Shown piece by piece: positions 19,069 to 28,382 of a stretch of DNA of 64,000 bases. Made by a program: the position numbers and the translations under genes. Location of the stretch: positions 124,001-188,000 of the forward strand of contig NZ_JAOASQ010000023.1 of NCBI RefSeq assembly GCF_030158565.1, written 5' to 3'. The notes under the pieces were generated by a model, which was not told the origin of the DNA, did not search any database, and saw only the letters and a program-made list of their open reading frames with translations. The DNA is from Limnohabitans sp. GTDB taxonomy: Bacteria > Pseudomonadota > Gammaproteobacteria > Burkholderiales > Burkholderiaceae_C. How positions within the stretch are numbered: the first letter of the stretch is position 1; each line of letters starts with the position of its first letter.

Positions 19069-19875
19069 TCAATGCACATCGGCTTGACTGTCCAACTTCA
19101 ACAACGCCATCAACCGACTCACATAGTCAGCCAATTGCGGATGTTTTCGGCGCTGCATCGGATTGGACCGATCGGGCAGATCCACCAAAATCTCTTCAAT
19201 GATGGTGCCCGGACGCTCGCTCATGACCAAGATCCGGTCAGACAGCGCAACGGCCTCTGCCAAATCGTGCGTGATGAAGACCACGGTCTTGCGCTCGCGT
19301 TGCACGGTTTGGGCCAGGTCCTGCTGCAAGATCATTTTGGTCTGCGCATCCAGGGCAGAAAACGGCTCGTCCATCAGCAACACCAAAGGATCGACCGCCA
19401 AGGTCCTCGCCATGGCGGCGCGTTGGCGCATGCCGCCAGACAATTGATTGGGGTAATGCGCAGCAAAACCCTTGAGGTGGCATTGCACAATCAAACGCTC
19501 CGAGATGGCTTGTCGCTCTGCCGCCTTGACGCCACGCAGCTCCAGCCCGAACTCCACGTTTTGGGCAATGGTGCGCCAGGGCATGAGCAGGTCTTTTTGC
19601 AGCATGAACGCCACATGCTTGTTGGGGCCAGACACCACTTCGCCATTGACTTTGACGGTGCCTGCAGAGGGTTTGGACAAACCCGCGCCCATGTTGAGCA
19701 AGGTGCTTTTGCCGCAGCCCGAAGGGCCAATGATGGAGACCACCTCGCCCTCAGCGATTCGGAAATGGATGTCACGCGCAGCCAAGACCTCGGCCGACTT
19801 GCCGCGCGCTGCAAAACGTTTTTCCACCCCGATGAATTCAATCGCTGGGGTTGCTGAATCCGGTGTCGTGCCCAT
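19069..19875 (-). CDS. ABC transporter ATP-binding protein (NitT/TauT type)
   Basis: IIGPSGCGKSTLLNMGAGL, LSGGMRQRAAMARTLAVDPLVLLMDEPFSALDAQTK, VFITHDLAEAVALSDRILVM. Confidence 0.95.
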   Translation of the reverse strand: MGTTPDSATPAIEFIGVEKRFAARGKSAEVLAARDIHFRIAEGEVVSIIGPSGCGKSTLLNMGAGLSKPSAGTVKVNGEVVSGPNKHVAFMLQKDLLMPWRTIAQNVEFGLELRGVKAAERQAISERLIVQCHLKGFAAHYPNQLSGGMRQRAAMARTLAVDPLVLLMDEPFSALDAQTKMILQQDLAQTVQRERKTVVFITHDLAEAVALSDRILVMSERPGTIIEEILVDLPDRSNPMQRRKHPQLADYVSRLMALLKLDSQADVH

Positions 19876-19882
19876 GTCAATT

Positions 19883-19898
19883 GTTTCACTAAAGAAAC
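19883..19898. promoter_or_regulatory. Operator-like element GTTTCACTAAAGAAAC upstream of the ABC transporter operon
   Basis: GTTTC-N6-GAAAC architecture shared with 3955-3970 and 3974-3989 at the opposite end of the island. Confidence 0.6.
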
Positions 19899-19977
19899 GT
19901 TGATTTATTACAGAATCAATCCTACCTTGTCCGAGCCGTTTGGCAAAGCCCTATCAAAACAATCAACTAAATAAAAA

Positions 19978-20014
19978 GCGAAAAAAAAACCTGACGCACA
20001 TGACGCGCTTCAGG
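19978..20014 (-). terminator. Putative intrinsic terminator of ychF
   Basis: Minus-strand CCTGAAGCGCGTCATGTGCGTCAGG followed by TTTTTTTTT. Confidence 0.6.
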
Positions 20015-20049
20015 CTCTCAAACAGCGCCCTAGAACAGGGCGGGTCAAA

Positions 20050-21141
20050 TCAGGAGCTGAACAGGAAGTTCATCACGTCGCCGTCCTTGACCACGTATTC
20101 CTTGCCTTCGGCGCGCATCTTGCCCGCGTCTTTGGCGCCTTGCTCGCCCTTGAAGGCGATGAAGTCGTCAAACGCGATGGTCTGGGCACGGATGTAGCCC
20201 TTCTCAAAGTCCGTGTGGATCACGCCAGCCGCTTGCGGGCCCGTATCGCCCACATGGATGGTCCAGGCGCGCACTTCTTTCACACCAGCGGTGAAATAGG
20301 TTTGCAGGCCCAGCAAGGTGTAGGCAGAACGGATCAGGCGGTTCAGGCCGGGCTCTTCCTGGCCCAATTCCTTCAAGAATTCCAGGCGGTCGGCATCGTC
20401 CATCTCGGACAACTCGGCCTCAATCTTGGCGCAAATGGCCACCACAGGCGCATTTTGCTTGGCGGCAAAAGCCTTCAAGCGGTCGAGGAAGGGGTTGTTC
20501 TCGAAGCCGTCTTCCGACACGTTGGCCACGAACATGGCGGGCTTGGCCGTGATGAAGAAGAACTGCTTGAGTTCGGCGCGCTCTTCCTTGCTGAAGTCGA
20601 TGGTGCGCACCGGCTGGGTGTCGTTCAGGGCCGCTTGGCACTTTTCAAGGATCGCCATTTGCTTGACGGCTTCCTTGTCGCCGGAGCGGGCGATTTTGCT
20701 CACGCGGTGGATGGCTTTTTCGGCAGCGGCCAGGTCGGCCAGGCACAGCTCGGTCTGGATGACTTCGATGTCGGCAATCGGGTCCACCTTGTTGGCCACG
20801 TGGATGACGTTGTCGTCTTCAAAGCAGCGCACCACGTTGACGATGGCGTCGGTTTCGCGGATGTGGGCCAAAAACTTGTTGCCCAGGCCTTCGCCCGTGC
20901 TGGCCCCGGCCACCAAGCCGGCGATGTCCACAAACTCCACAATCGCGGGCACGATGCGCTCGGGCGTGATGATTTCGGCCAACTGCTGCAAACGCGGATC
21001 GGGCACCTCGACCACGCCCGTGTTGGGCTCGATCGTGCAAAAGGGGTAATTCTCAGCCGCAATGCCGGCTTTGGTCAGGGCGTTGAAAAGGGTGGATTTG
21101 CCAACGTTGGGCAAACCCACGATGCCGCATTTGAGGCTCAT
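20050..21141 (-). CDS. ychF: Redox-regulated ATPase / ribosome-binding GTPase-family protein YchF
   Basis: [51 protein letters not shown]...; C-terminal [16 protein letters not shown]...[14 protein letters not shown]. Confidence 0.97.
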   Translation of the reverse strand: MSLKCGIVGLPNVGKSTLFNALTKAGIAAENYPFCTIEPNTGVVEVPDPRLQQLAEIITPERIVPAIVEFVDIAGLVAGASTGEGLGNKFLAHIRETDAIVNVVRCFEDDNVIHVANKVDPIADIEVIQTELCLADLAAAEKAIHRVSKIARSGDKEAVKQMAILEKCQAALNDTQPVRTIDFSKEERAELKQFFFITAKPAMFVANVSEDGFENNPFLDRLKAFAAKQNAPVVAICAKIEAELSEMDDADRLEFLKELGQEEPGLNRLIRSAYTLLGLQTYFTAGVKEVRAWTIHVGDTGPQAAGVIHTDFEKGYIRAQTIAFDDFIAFKGEQGAKDAGKMRAEGKEYVVKDGDVMNFLFSS

Positions 21142-21298
21142 GGAAGGCTTTCGGTGATTCGGGAGACAACCGATGATTTTAACGGCTGGGACTGCCGCCC
21201 CTGGCCCCATTGCGGCTTGAATGCAAAAGACCCGCGCAGCCTGAGGTGCCAAGGGCCTGCCGGCTCGCCGGGCCGAGTCCGCCACCTACAATGCAGCC

Positions 21299-22459
21299 AT
21301 GGCAAACCAACCCGATATTTGCATCCGAGGCGCCGGCATTGTGGGCCGCACTTTGGCCCTGTTGCTGGCCCGCGAACGGCTGCGCGTGGCGCTGGTCGAG
21401 GCGCCCGCTCCGGCCTGCGGCCCCGATGTGCGGGCCTACTCGCTCAACAGCGCAGCGCAGCGCATGCTGCAAGACCTGCGCTGCTGGCCAGACGCTCCGG
21501 CGGTCACCCCGGTGCACCAGATGCAGGTCTTTGGCGACCAGGGCGGCGAGTTGACCTTTGGCGCCCAGGCCATGGGCGCAGGTGAGCTCAACTGGATGGT
21601 GGACGTGCCCGTGCTCGAAGCGCGTCTGGCCGCTGCTGTGCAGTTTCAACCCCAGATCGAAGTAGTGCAGGCCCCCGTCGCCGCGCCGCTCACGGTGATT
21701 TGCGAAGGCCGCGCCAGCCAAACGCGTGCCGAGCTGGGCGTGGCGTTTGACATCACCGCCTACGAACAACACGCGGTCGCCACCCGCTTGCGCTGCGAAC
21801 TGCCCCACGGCGGCGTGGCCCGGCAATGGTTCACCTGGGGTCAGGTGCCAGGCCGGTCCGAAGCCCAGGCCGAGATTTTGGCGCTGCTGCCACTGGGCGG
21901 CGAAGGCGGCCACGAAGTGGCGCTGGTGTGGTCCGTCCACCCCTTGCGGGTGCCCCAGCTGATGGGCCTGAGCGCCGAAGACTTTGCCAGCGAACTCGGC
22001 CAAGCATGCCGCATGGCCCTTGGCCACATGACGCTGAGCGCTGAACGAGCGGTCTGGCCCTTGCAACTGGCCCGTGCCTCGCGCTGGATTGGCGAGATGC
22101 CCGGCACCACGAAACAGGCATTTGCCCTGGCCGGTGATGCGGCCCACGCCATGCACCCGCTGGCAGGCCAAGGCCTGAACGTGGGCCTGGCCGATGTGGC
22201 CGAGCTGGTGCGCGTGATCCAGGCCAAAGAATTCTGGCGCCCTTTGCACGACAGCAAGCTGCTGCGCCGCTACGAACGCGCCCGCCAAGCCGATGTGCAA
22301 GCCATGGGCTTTGTCACCGATGGCCTGCAGCGCCTGTTTGCACAGCCCGGCCCGGTCTGGCAAAACCTGCGCAACTGGGGCATGCGCGGCTTTGACCGAA
22401 GCGGCCCTTTGAAAAACTGGATGACCCGCCAGGCCATGGGGCAAGACGCTGCCGCCTGA
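21299..22459 (+). CDS. FAD-dependent monooxygenase, UbiH/UbiF/Coq6 family
   Basis: DICIRGAGIVGRTLALLLARERLRVALVE; LAGDAAHAMHPLAGQGLNVGLADVAELVRVI. Confidence 0.88.
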   Translation: MANQPDICIRGAGIVGRTLALLLARERLRVALVEAPAPACGPDVRAYSLNSAAQRMLQDLRCWPDAPAVTPVHQMQVFGDQGGELTFGAQAMGAGELNWMVDVPVLEARLAAAVQFQPQIEVVQAPVAAPLTVICEGRASQTRAELGVAFDITAYEQHAVATRLRCELPHGGVARQWFTWGQVPGRSEAQAEILALLPLGGEGGHEVALVWSVHPLRVPQLMGLSAEDFASELGQACRMALGHMTLSAERAVWPLQLARASRWIGEMPGTTKQAFALAGDAAHAMHPLAGQGLNVGLADVAELVRVIQAKEFWRPLHDSKLLRRYERARQADVQAMGFVTDGLQRLFAQPGPVWQNLRNWGMRGFDRSGPLKNWMTRQAMGQDAAA

Positions 22460-22497
22460 GCATCTGCTACCGAACACCGACACCGAAAGAGAGCCAC

Positions 22498-23205
22498 ATG
22501 AAGTTTGTACGCCCCTTGCTGATCGCACTCCTGACACTGGCCATCAGCCCGGTCTTTGCGCAAGAAACCACCATCCGCAAAAGCCTGAGCGAGCGCCTGC
22601 CCAATTTGCCCAAGATCGACGAGATCAGCAAAACCCCCATGAACGGCCTGTACGAAGTGCGCATGGGCAGCGACATCATGTACAGCGATGCCGACGGCAG
22701 TTTTCTGATCCAGGGCACGCTGATCGATGTCAAACAGCGTCGCAACCTGACCGAAGAACGCATGGAGAAACTCTCGGCCATCGCGTTTGACCAACTGCCC
22801 TTGAAAAACGCCTTCACCCAAGTGCGTGGCAACGGCAAGCGCAAACTGGTCGTGTTTGCCGATCCGAACTGCGGTTACTGCAAGCGCTTTGAAAAAGACC
22901 TGCAAAAACTCGACAACGTGACGATCCACCACCTGCTGTACCCCATCCTGGGTGAAGACTCGAAAGCCAAGTCGCGCAACATCTGGTGCGCCAAAGACAA
23001 GGCCAAGACCTGGAACGACTGGATGCTCAATGGCACAGCACCTGCAGCGGCCAGCTGCGACACAGCACCCTTGGATGCCAACGTCGAATTCGGCAAAAAG
23101 TACCGCATCACCGGCACCCCCACCTTGTTCTTTGCCGATGGCACCCGCGTGCCCGGTGCTGTGCCCCTGGCCCAAGTCGAAAAACTCCTGGCTGACATCA
23201 AATGA
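22498..23205 (+). CDS. dsbC: DsbC family thiol:disulfide interchange protein
   Basis: Signal peptide; VVFADPNCGYCKRFEKDLQKLDNVTIHHLLYPIL...ITGTPTLFFADGTRVPG. Confidence 0.92.
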   Translation: MKFVRPLLIALLTLAISPVFAQETTIRKSLSERLPNLPKIDEISKTPMNGLYEVRMGSDIMYSDADGSFLIQGTLIDVKQRRNLTEERMEKLSAIAFDQLPLKNAFTQVRGNGKRKLVVFADPNCGYCKRFEKDLQKLDNVTIHHLLYPILGEDSKAKSRNIWCAKDKAKTWNDWMLNGTAPAAASCDTAPLDANVEFGKKYRITGTPTLFFADGTRVPGAVPLAQVEKLLADIK

Positions 23206-23660
23206 ACCACCTCAAGCACCCCGAAGACCCCACCTGGCGCCTGATCCGTCGTCTGGGTTTTGCAGGCCTGATCCCCTTTGTTTTTCTAGCCCTGTGCCTG
23301 TGGCTAGTGGGTCCTGATTTGCACCCCTATGTGGCGCTGGCCATGCAAGGCTATGGCGCGGTGATCGTGTCGTTTCTGGGCGGCATCCATTGGGGCGTGG
23401 GCTTTCGCAATGCGTTGATCGCACCCGAAGCACCGCGCATCCATTTCACCTGGGGCGTGGCCCCCTCCATCCTCGCCTGGGTGGGCGTGATGATGCCCGC
23501 CTTTGCCGGCTTGCCGCTGCTGGGTTTTGTGCTGATCGGCTGCTACGTGATGGACCGCCGCACCTGGCCTGCCGCAGGCCTGGCGCCCTGGCTGCCCATG
23601 CGCTTGCAGTTGACCGTCGTCTCGGCCCTCAGTTGTTTCCTGGCTGCGGGTGCGACCTGA
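23202..23660 (+). CDS. DUF3429 family membrane protein
   Basis: LGFAGLIPFVFLALCLWL...ALAMQGYGAVIVSFLGGIHWGVGF...WGVAPSILAWVG; ATGA overlap with dsbC. Confidence 0.82.
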   Translation: MNHLKHPEDPTWRLIRRLGFAGLIPFVFLALCLWLVGPDLHPYVALAMQGYGAVIVSFLGGIHWGVGFRNALIAPEAPRIHFTWGVAPSILAWVGVMMPAFAGLPLLGFVLIGCYVMDRRTWPAAGLAPWLPMRLQLTVVSALSCFLAAGAT

Positions 23661-23663
23661 TCC

Positions 23664-25433
23664 ATGGCCCATACACCCCTCCACTACACCGTCGAAGCGG
23701 TCGACCTGAACGCGCACCTGTTTCGCGTCACACTCACCATCGACCAAGCTGCTGCACTGCAAACCGTGTCACTGCCGGTGTGGATTCCCGGCAGTTATCT
23801 GGTGCGCGAGTTTTCCAAAAACCTGCAGAACCTGAGCGCCAAACAAGGCCGTCGCCAAGCTGCCCTGGTGCAACAAGACAAATGCACTTGGCAAATCACT
23901 TGCCGCGCAGGTGAACCTCTGGTGCTGCGCTACGAGGTCTATGCCTTCGACAACTCGGTGCGCACCGCCTGGCTGGACAGCCAACGCGGCTTTTTCAACG
24001 GCACCAGCTTGTGCTTGCGGGTGCATGGCCAAGAAGCACAAGCGCACCACGTGCAGCTCTTGCCCGTCAAAGGCGAAGCCCAGTGGCAAGCGGCCACCGG
24101 CCTGACACCGGTCAAGGTCGACAAACGCGGCTTCGGGCTTTACACCGCCGCCGACTACGACGAACTGGTCGACTGCCCGGTGGAGCTGGGCGCTTTCTGG
24201 TCGGGCAGCTTCAACGCTTGCGGCATACCGCACCGCTTTGTGGTGGTGGGTGCCCTGCCATCGTTTGACGGCGACCGCTTGCTGGCCGACACGCAAAAAA
24301 TCTGCGAAACCGAAATCCGCTTTTGGCACGGCCAAGGCAAATCGGCCGGGCAAAAAGCCCCCTACAAAAATTACCTGTTCATGCTGAACGCCGTGCACGA
24401 CGGCTATGGTGGACTGGAGCACCGCAACAGCACCGCGCTGATCTGCAACCGTGCCGACCTGCCCCGTCAAAGCGGCCCCCGCAGCAGCGAGGGCTACACC
24501 ACGCTGCTGGGCCTGATCAGCCACGAATACTTCCACACCTGGAACGTCAAGCAACTGCGCCCGGATGCGTTTGCGCGCTACGACTACACACAAGAAAACT
24601 ACACCCAGCTGCTGTGGTTCTTTGAAGGCTTCACCAGCTACTACGACGACCTGCTGTTGCGTCGCGCAGGGCTGATCGACGATGCCGCTTACATCCAATT
24701 GGTGAACAAAACCATCACCCAAGTGCAGCAAACGCCAGGCCGCCATGTGCAGACCGTGGCCCAGGCCAGTGCCGACGCCTGGGTGAAGTACTACCGCCAG
24801 GACGAAAACACCCTCAACGCCACCGTGAGCTACTACACCAAGGGGGCGCTGGTGGCCCTGTGCCTGGACCTGTCTTTGCGCCAGGAAGGCCAAGGCCACA
24901 CGCTCGACGATGTGATGCGAGGCCTGTACAAGCGCTGCAAAGCCGGACCCATGCGCGAGCAAGACCTGCTGGACGAACTGCAAGCCCAGACCGGCCGCAG
25001 CTGGCAAGCCGAAATCGCCGCCTGGGTGCACGCCACCGCCGAATTGCCTTTGGCGCCACTGCTCAAAGGCCAGGGCGTCCAGATCCATGTGGAGACCGGC
25101 AGCTTTGCCGACCGCCTGGGCCTGCGCCACACCGACAGCGCCAGCGGCGTGCAGATCAAAGCGGTGCAACGCGGCAGCGCCGCCGAACAGGCGGGCCTGG
25201 CCGCCCATGACGAATGGCTGGGCATGGACGTCGGCGCCAAAGGCCAGGGCGGCAGCTGGCGCATTGCCAAACTCGCCGAAGTGCCCGAACTGCTGGGCAA
25301 AGAACGCCAACTCACCGCACTGGTCTCGCGCGATCGGCAACTGCTTCGCCTGCCGCTCACAGTGCCGCAGCAAAGTTCGGTCTGGCGACTCGAAATGGCC
25401 AAAGACCGCACCAGCCCTTGGCCGGCAGCCTGA
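23664..25433 (+). CDS. M61 family metallopeptidase with C-terminal PDZ domain
   Basis: LLGLISHEYFHTWNVKQLRPDAF (HEXXH) and ENYTQLLWFFEGFTSYYDDLLLRRAGL; HYTVEAVDLNAHLFRVTLTI N-terminus. Confidence 0.93.
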   Translation: MAHTPLHYTVEAVDLNAHLFRVTLTIDQAAALQTVSLPVWIPGSYLVREFSKNLQNLSAKQGRRQAALVQQDKCTWQITCRAGEPLVLRYEVYAFDNSVRTAWLDSQRGFFNGTSLCLRVHGQEAQAHHVQLLPVKGEAQWQAATGLTPVKVDKRGFGLYTAADYDELVDCPVELGAFWSGSFNACGIPHRFVVVGALPSFDGDRLLADTQKICETEIRFWHGQGKSAGQKAPYKNYLFMLNAVHDGYGGLEHRNSTALICNRADLPRQSGPRSSEGYTTLLGLISHEYFHTWNVKQLRPDAFARYDYTQENYTQLLWFFEGFTSYYDDLLLRRAGLIDDAAYIQLVNKTITQVQQTPGRHVQTVAQASADAWVKYYRQDENTLNATVSYYTKGALVALCLDLSLRQEGQGHTLDDVMRGLYKRCKAGPMREQDLLDELQAQTGRSWQAEIAAWVHATAELPLAPLLKGQGVQIHVETGSFADRLGLRHTDSASGVQIKAVQRGSAAEQAGLAAHDEWLGMDVGAKGQGGSWRIAKLAEVPELLGKERQLTALVSRDRQLLRLPLTVPQQSSVWRLEMAKDRTSPWPAA

Positions 25434-25444
25434 AAGGCATCTCG

Positions 25445-26422
25445 ATGTTCCGTGCATTTTTTGGCCACAAACGCTGGTGGGTCTGGGCCTGGTTGGGCAG
25501 CGCCTTGATCTTGCTGGGCACCTGGTACAAGGTGCAACTGAGCGTGCAGATCAACGACTGGTTTGGCGCGTTCTACGACTCGGTGCAAAAGGCCCTGAGC
25601 CAACCCGGCTCCATCACCGAAGCGCGCTACCTGGGCTTGTTGCTGAGCTTCTTCCAGATCGCTGGCATTTTTGTGCTGGTGGCCGTGCTGCAAGAGTTTT
25701 TCGCCAAGCACTTCGTGTTCCGCTGGCGCACCGCCATGAACGACTTTTATGTCGCGCATTGGTCACGGCTGCGCCAGATCGAAGGCGCCTCACAGCGCGT
25801 GCAAGAAGACACGATGCGCTTTGCACGCCTGATGGAAACACTGGGCCTGGGCCTGATGGACAGCCTGCTGACCTTGATGGCCTTTCTGCCCATCTTGTGG
25901 ACACTGTCCGAGAAAGTCACGGCCTTGCCCTGGATCGGCCCGGTGTCTCATTCTCTGGTCTATGTGGCTTTGCTGTTCGCGATATTTGGCACCGTGCTGC
26001 TGGCCGGTGTGGGCGGTAAATTGCCCGGTCTGGAATACGCCAACCAACGCGTGGAAGCGGCTTACCGCAAGGAACTTGTGATGGGCGAAGACGACCCACT
26101 GCGCGCCGCGCCGCCCACACTCAAGGCCTTGTTCACCGCCGTGCGCACCAACCATTTTCGCATGTACTTTCACTACATGTATTTCGATGCCGCCAAATGG
26201 AGCTACCTGCAAGCGGGCGTGCTGGTGCCCTACTTCGCGCTGGCGCCCAGCATCGTGGCGGGCGCTTTCACGTTGGGTGTGATGGAGCAGATTGCCCGTG
26301 CGTTTTCGCAAGTGCAAGAGTCCTTCCAGTACCTGGTGCGCAGCTGGTCCAGCATCGTGGAGCTGGTCTCGGTGTTCAAGCGCTTGCGGGCGTTTGAAAA
26401 AACGCTGCAAGACACCCCATGA
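25445..26422 (+). CDS. SbmA/BacA-like family transporter
   Basis: FFGHKRWWVWAWLGSALILLGTWYKVQLSVQINDWFGAFYDSVQKAL...SIVAGAFTLGVMEQIARAFSQVQESFQYLVRSWSSIVELVSVFKRLRAFE. Confidence 0.87.
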   Translation: MFRAFFGHKRWWVWAWLGSALILLGTWYKVQLSVQINDWFGAFYDSVQKALSQPGSITEARYLGLLLSFFQIAGIFVLVAVLQEFFAKHFVFRWRTAMNDFYVAHWSRLRQIEGASQRVQEDTMRFARLMETLGLGLMDSLLTLMAFLPILWTLSEKVTALPWIGPVSHSLVYVALLFAIFGTVLLAGVGGKLPGLEYANQRVEAAYRKELVMGEDDPLRAAPPTLKALFTAVRTNHFRMYFHYMYFDAAKWSYLQAGVLVPYFALAPSIVAGAFTLGVMEQIARAFSQVQESFQYLVRSWSSIVELVSVFKRLRAFEKTLQDTP

Positions 26423-26458
26423 AAAAACCCCGACCGGCTGGGCCGATCGGGGTTTTTC
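26422..26458. terminator. Bidirectional intrinsic terminator
   Basis: AAAAAACCCCGACCGGCTGGGCCGATCGGGGTTTTTC hairpin between convergent genes. Confidence 0.85.
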
Positions 26459-26485
26459 TTGGAGCGCGGCCCTGACGGGTACGCT

Positions 26486-27787
26486 TCACTTGCCGCGCAA
26501 ATCCACCACGCGTTTGGCCTTGCCCTGGCTGCGCTCCACGCCGCCTTCGGCCTTGAGCTCGATCGCCACGCTGGAGCCAATGTAGACCTTGATTTCGTGC
26601 TGCAGCATCTTGGCCGCAGCGCGGGCTTCGATGCTGTCAGGTGACACGCCCGGCTTGGTCTCGATGACGACTTTCAAATCGTCCATCGGGCCTTCGCGCG
26701 TGAGCACGCATTGGTAGTGCGGCGCCAGCTCGGCGCGCTTCAAGATCAGCTCTTCGATCTGGCTGGGGAACACGTTCACGCCACGGATGATCATCATGTC
26801 GTCGCTGCGGCCGGTGATCTTTTCCATGCGGCGCATGGTGCGGGCCGTGCCGGGCAGCAAGCGCGTCAGGTCGCGCGTGCGGTAGCGGATGATGGGCAGC
26901 GCTTCTTTGGTGAGGCTGGTGAACACCAGCTCACCCATCTCGCCGTCGGCCACGGGCTCGCCGGTTTCGGGGTTGATGATCTCGGGGTAGAAATGGTCTT
27001 CCCAGATGGTCGGACCATCTTTGGTTTCGATGCACTCGCTGGCCACGCCCGGGCCCATGACTTCGGACAAGCCATAAATGTCCACCGCGTCAATCGCCAT
27101 GCGTTTTTCGATGGCGGCGCGCATGTCGTTGGTCCAAGGCTCAGCGCCGAAGATGCCGATGCGCAGCGAGCTGCTCTTGGGGTCGATGCCCTGACGCTCG
27201 AACTCGTCGGCAATGGCCAGCATGTAGCTGGGCGTGACCATGATGATGTTGGACTTGAAGTCCTGGATCAGCTGCACCTGGCGCTCGGTTTGGCCGCCGC
27301 CAAAGGGCACGACCGTAAGGCCCAGTTTTTCTGCGCCATAGTGAGCGCCCATGCCGCCGGTGAACAGGCCATAGCCGTAGCTCACATGCACCATGTCACC
27401 GGGCTTGGCACCGCCTGCGCGGATGCTGCGGGCCACCACGGTGGACCAGGTGTCGATGTCCTTGAGGGTGTAGCCCACCACCGTGGGTTTGCCAGTGGTG
27501 CCGCTGGACGCGTGGATGCGGGCGCAGTTTTCACGCGGCACGGCAAACATGCCAAAGGGGTAGCTGTCGCGCAGGTCCGACTTGGTGGTGAAGGGGAACT
27601 TGGCGATGTCGGCCAGGCTCTTGCAGTCGTCGGGGTGCACGCCTGCGGCATCAAACTTGGCGCGGTACACGGGCGAGTTGGCATAGGCGTGCTGCAGGGT
27701 TTGTTGCAAACGCTTGAGCTGCAGGCTGCGCAGCTCGTCGATGCTGGCCTTTTCAATCGGCTCCAGGGGGAAGGCTTTTTCAGTCAT
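26486..27787 (-). CDS. paaK: Phenylacetate-CoA ligase
   Basis: IHASSGTTGKPTVVGYT; YGYGLFTGGMGAHYGAEKLG; RSDDMMIIRGVNVFPSQIE. Confidence 0.95.
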   Translation of the reverse strand: MTEKAFPLEPIEKASIDELRSLQLKRLQQTLQHAYANSPVYRAKFDAAGVHPDDCKSLADIAKFPFTTKSDLRDSYPFGMFAVPRENCARIHASSGTTGKPTVVGYTLKDIDTWSTVVARSIRAGGAKPGDMVHVSYGYGLFTGGMGAHYGAEKLGLTVVPFGGGQTERQVQLIQDFKSNIIMVTPSYMLAIADEFERQGIDPKSSSLRIGIFGAEPWTNDMRAAIEKRMAIDAVDIYGLSEVMGPGVASECIETKDGPTIWEDHFYPEIINPETGEPVADGEMGELVFTSLTKEALPIIRYRTRDLTRLLPGTARTMRRMEKITGRSDDMMIIRGVNVFPSQIEELILKRAELAPHYQCVLTREGPMDDLKVVIETKPGVSPDSIEARAAAKMLQHEIKVYIGSSVAIELKAEGGVERSQGKAKRVVDLRGK

Positions 27788-27870
27788 GGGTGACTCCGAA
27801 TTCAAAAATCAAAGGGTTGGCCGTGTGCAATGCGCGTTGAAGACATGGATTCCCGCGTGCGCGGGAATGA

Positions 27871-27910
27871 CAAAAAATCGCGATCTTGAACAAAAAATCG
27901 CGGTCTTGAA
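27871..27910. repeat. 20-bp tandem duplication CAAAAAATCGCG(A/G)TCTTGAA x2, next to a TGGATTCCCGC...GCGGGAATGAC hairpin repeat
   Basis: Units at 27871-27890 and 27891-27910 differ by one base; hairpin repeat at 27845-27871. Confidence 0.85.
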
Positions 27911-27937
27911 TGAACAGCGCGGGATGACATTGGGGGC

Positions 27938-28372
27938 TTATTCCGGTATGACCGTGCCCGGAATCTGCGCACTCTTGCCACGGAACATGGCGATCACTTC
28001 GCCGTTCTGGTTAGTGACTTTCATGTCGTAAATGCCGTGGCGACCGCTCAGGGTCTGCTCGATGCCTTCGCAAGTCAGCACATCGCCGAGCTTACCGGGC
28101 TTCAAAAACTCAATGCTGCAGCCGGCAGCCACCGCGTTCTTGTTGTAGCTGTTGCAGGCAAAGGCAAAGGTCGAGTCGGCCAGCGTGAAGATGAAACCGC
28201 CGTGGCAAATTTGGTGACCGTTCAGGTGCAGCGCTTTGACCTCCATGCGGATCACGGCGCGGCCCGGCTCGCAGGCCAGCAGCTGCATGCCCATGGTGTC
28301 TTTGGAGGCCACGTCCACGGCGAACATGGTTTCGCCCACTTGGCGGGCGAGGGTTTTCGGGTCGCTCATCAT
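27938..28372 (-). CDS. paaI: Hydroxyphenylacetyl-CoA thioesterase PaaI
   Basis: HLNGHQICHGGFIFTLADSTFAFACNSYNKNAVAAGCSIEFLKPGKLGDVL hotdog fold. Confidence 0.93.
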   Translation of the reverse strand: MMSDPKTLARQVGETMFAVDVASKDTMGMQLLACEPGRAVIRMEVKALHLNGHQICHGGFIFTLADSTFAFACNSYNKNAVAAGCSIEFLKPGKLGDVLTCEGIEQTLSGRHGIYDMKVTNQNGEVIAMFRGKSAQIPGTVIPE

Positions 28373-28382
28373 TCGCCTTTGA

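Noticed and set aside
20140-21585. 481-aa + strand ORF antisense to ychF
   Set aside because: Low-complexity His/Gly/Val-rich translation typical of antisense frames in high-GC DNA; fully overlaps the clearly coding ychF.
23769-25457. 562-aa - strand ORF
   Set aside because: Antisense to the M61 peptidase with HEXXH motif; composition is artefactual.
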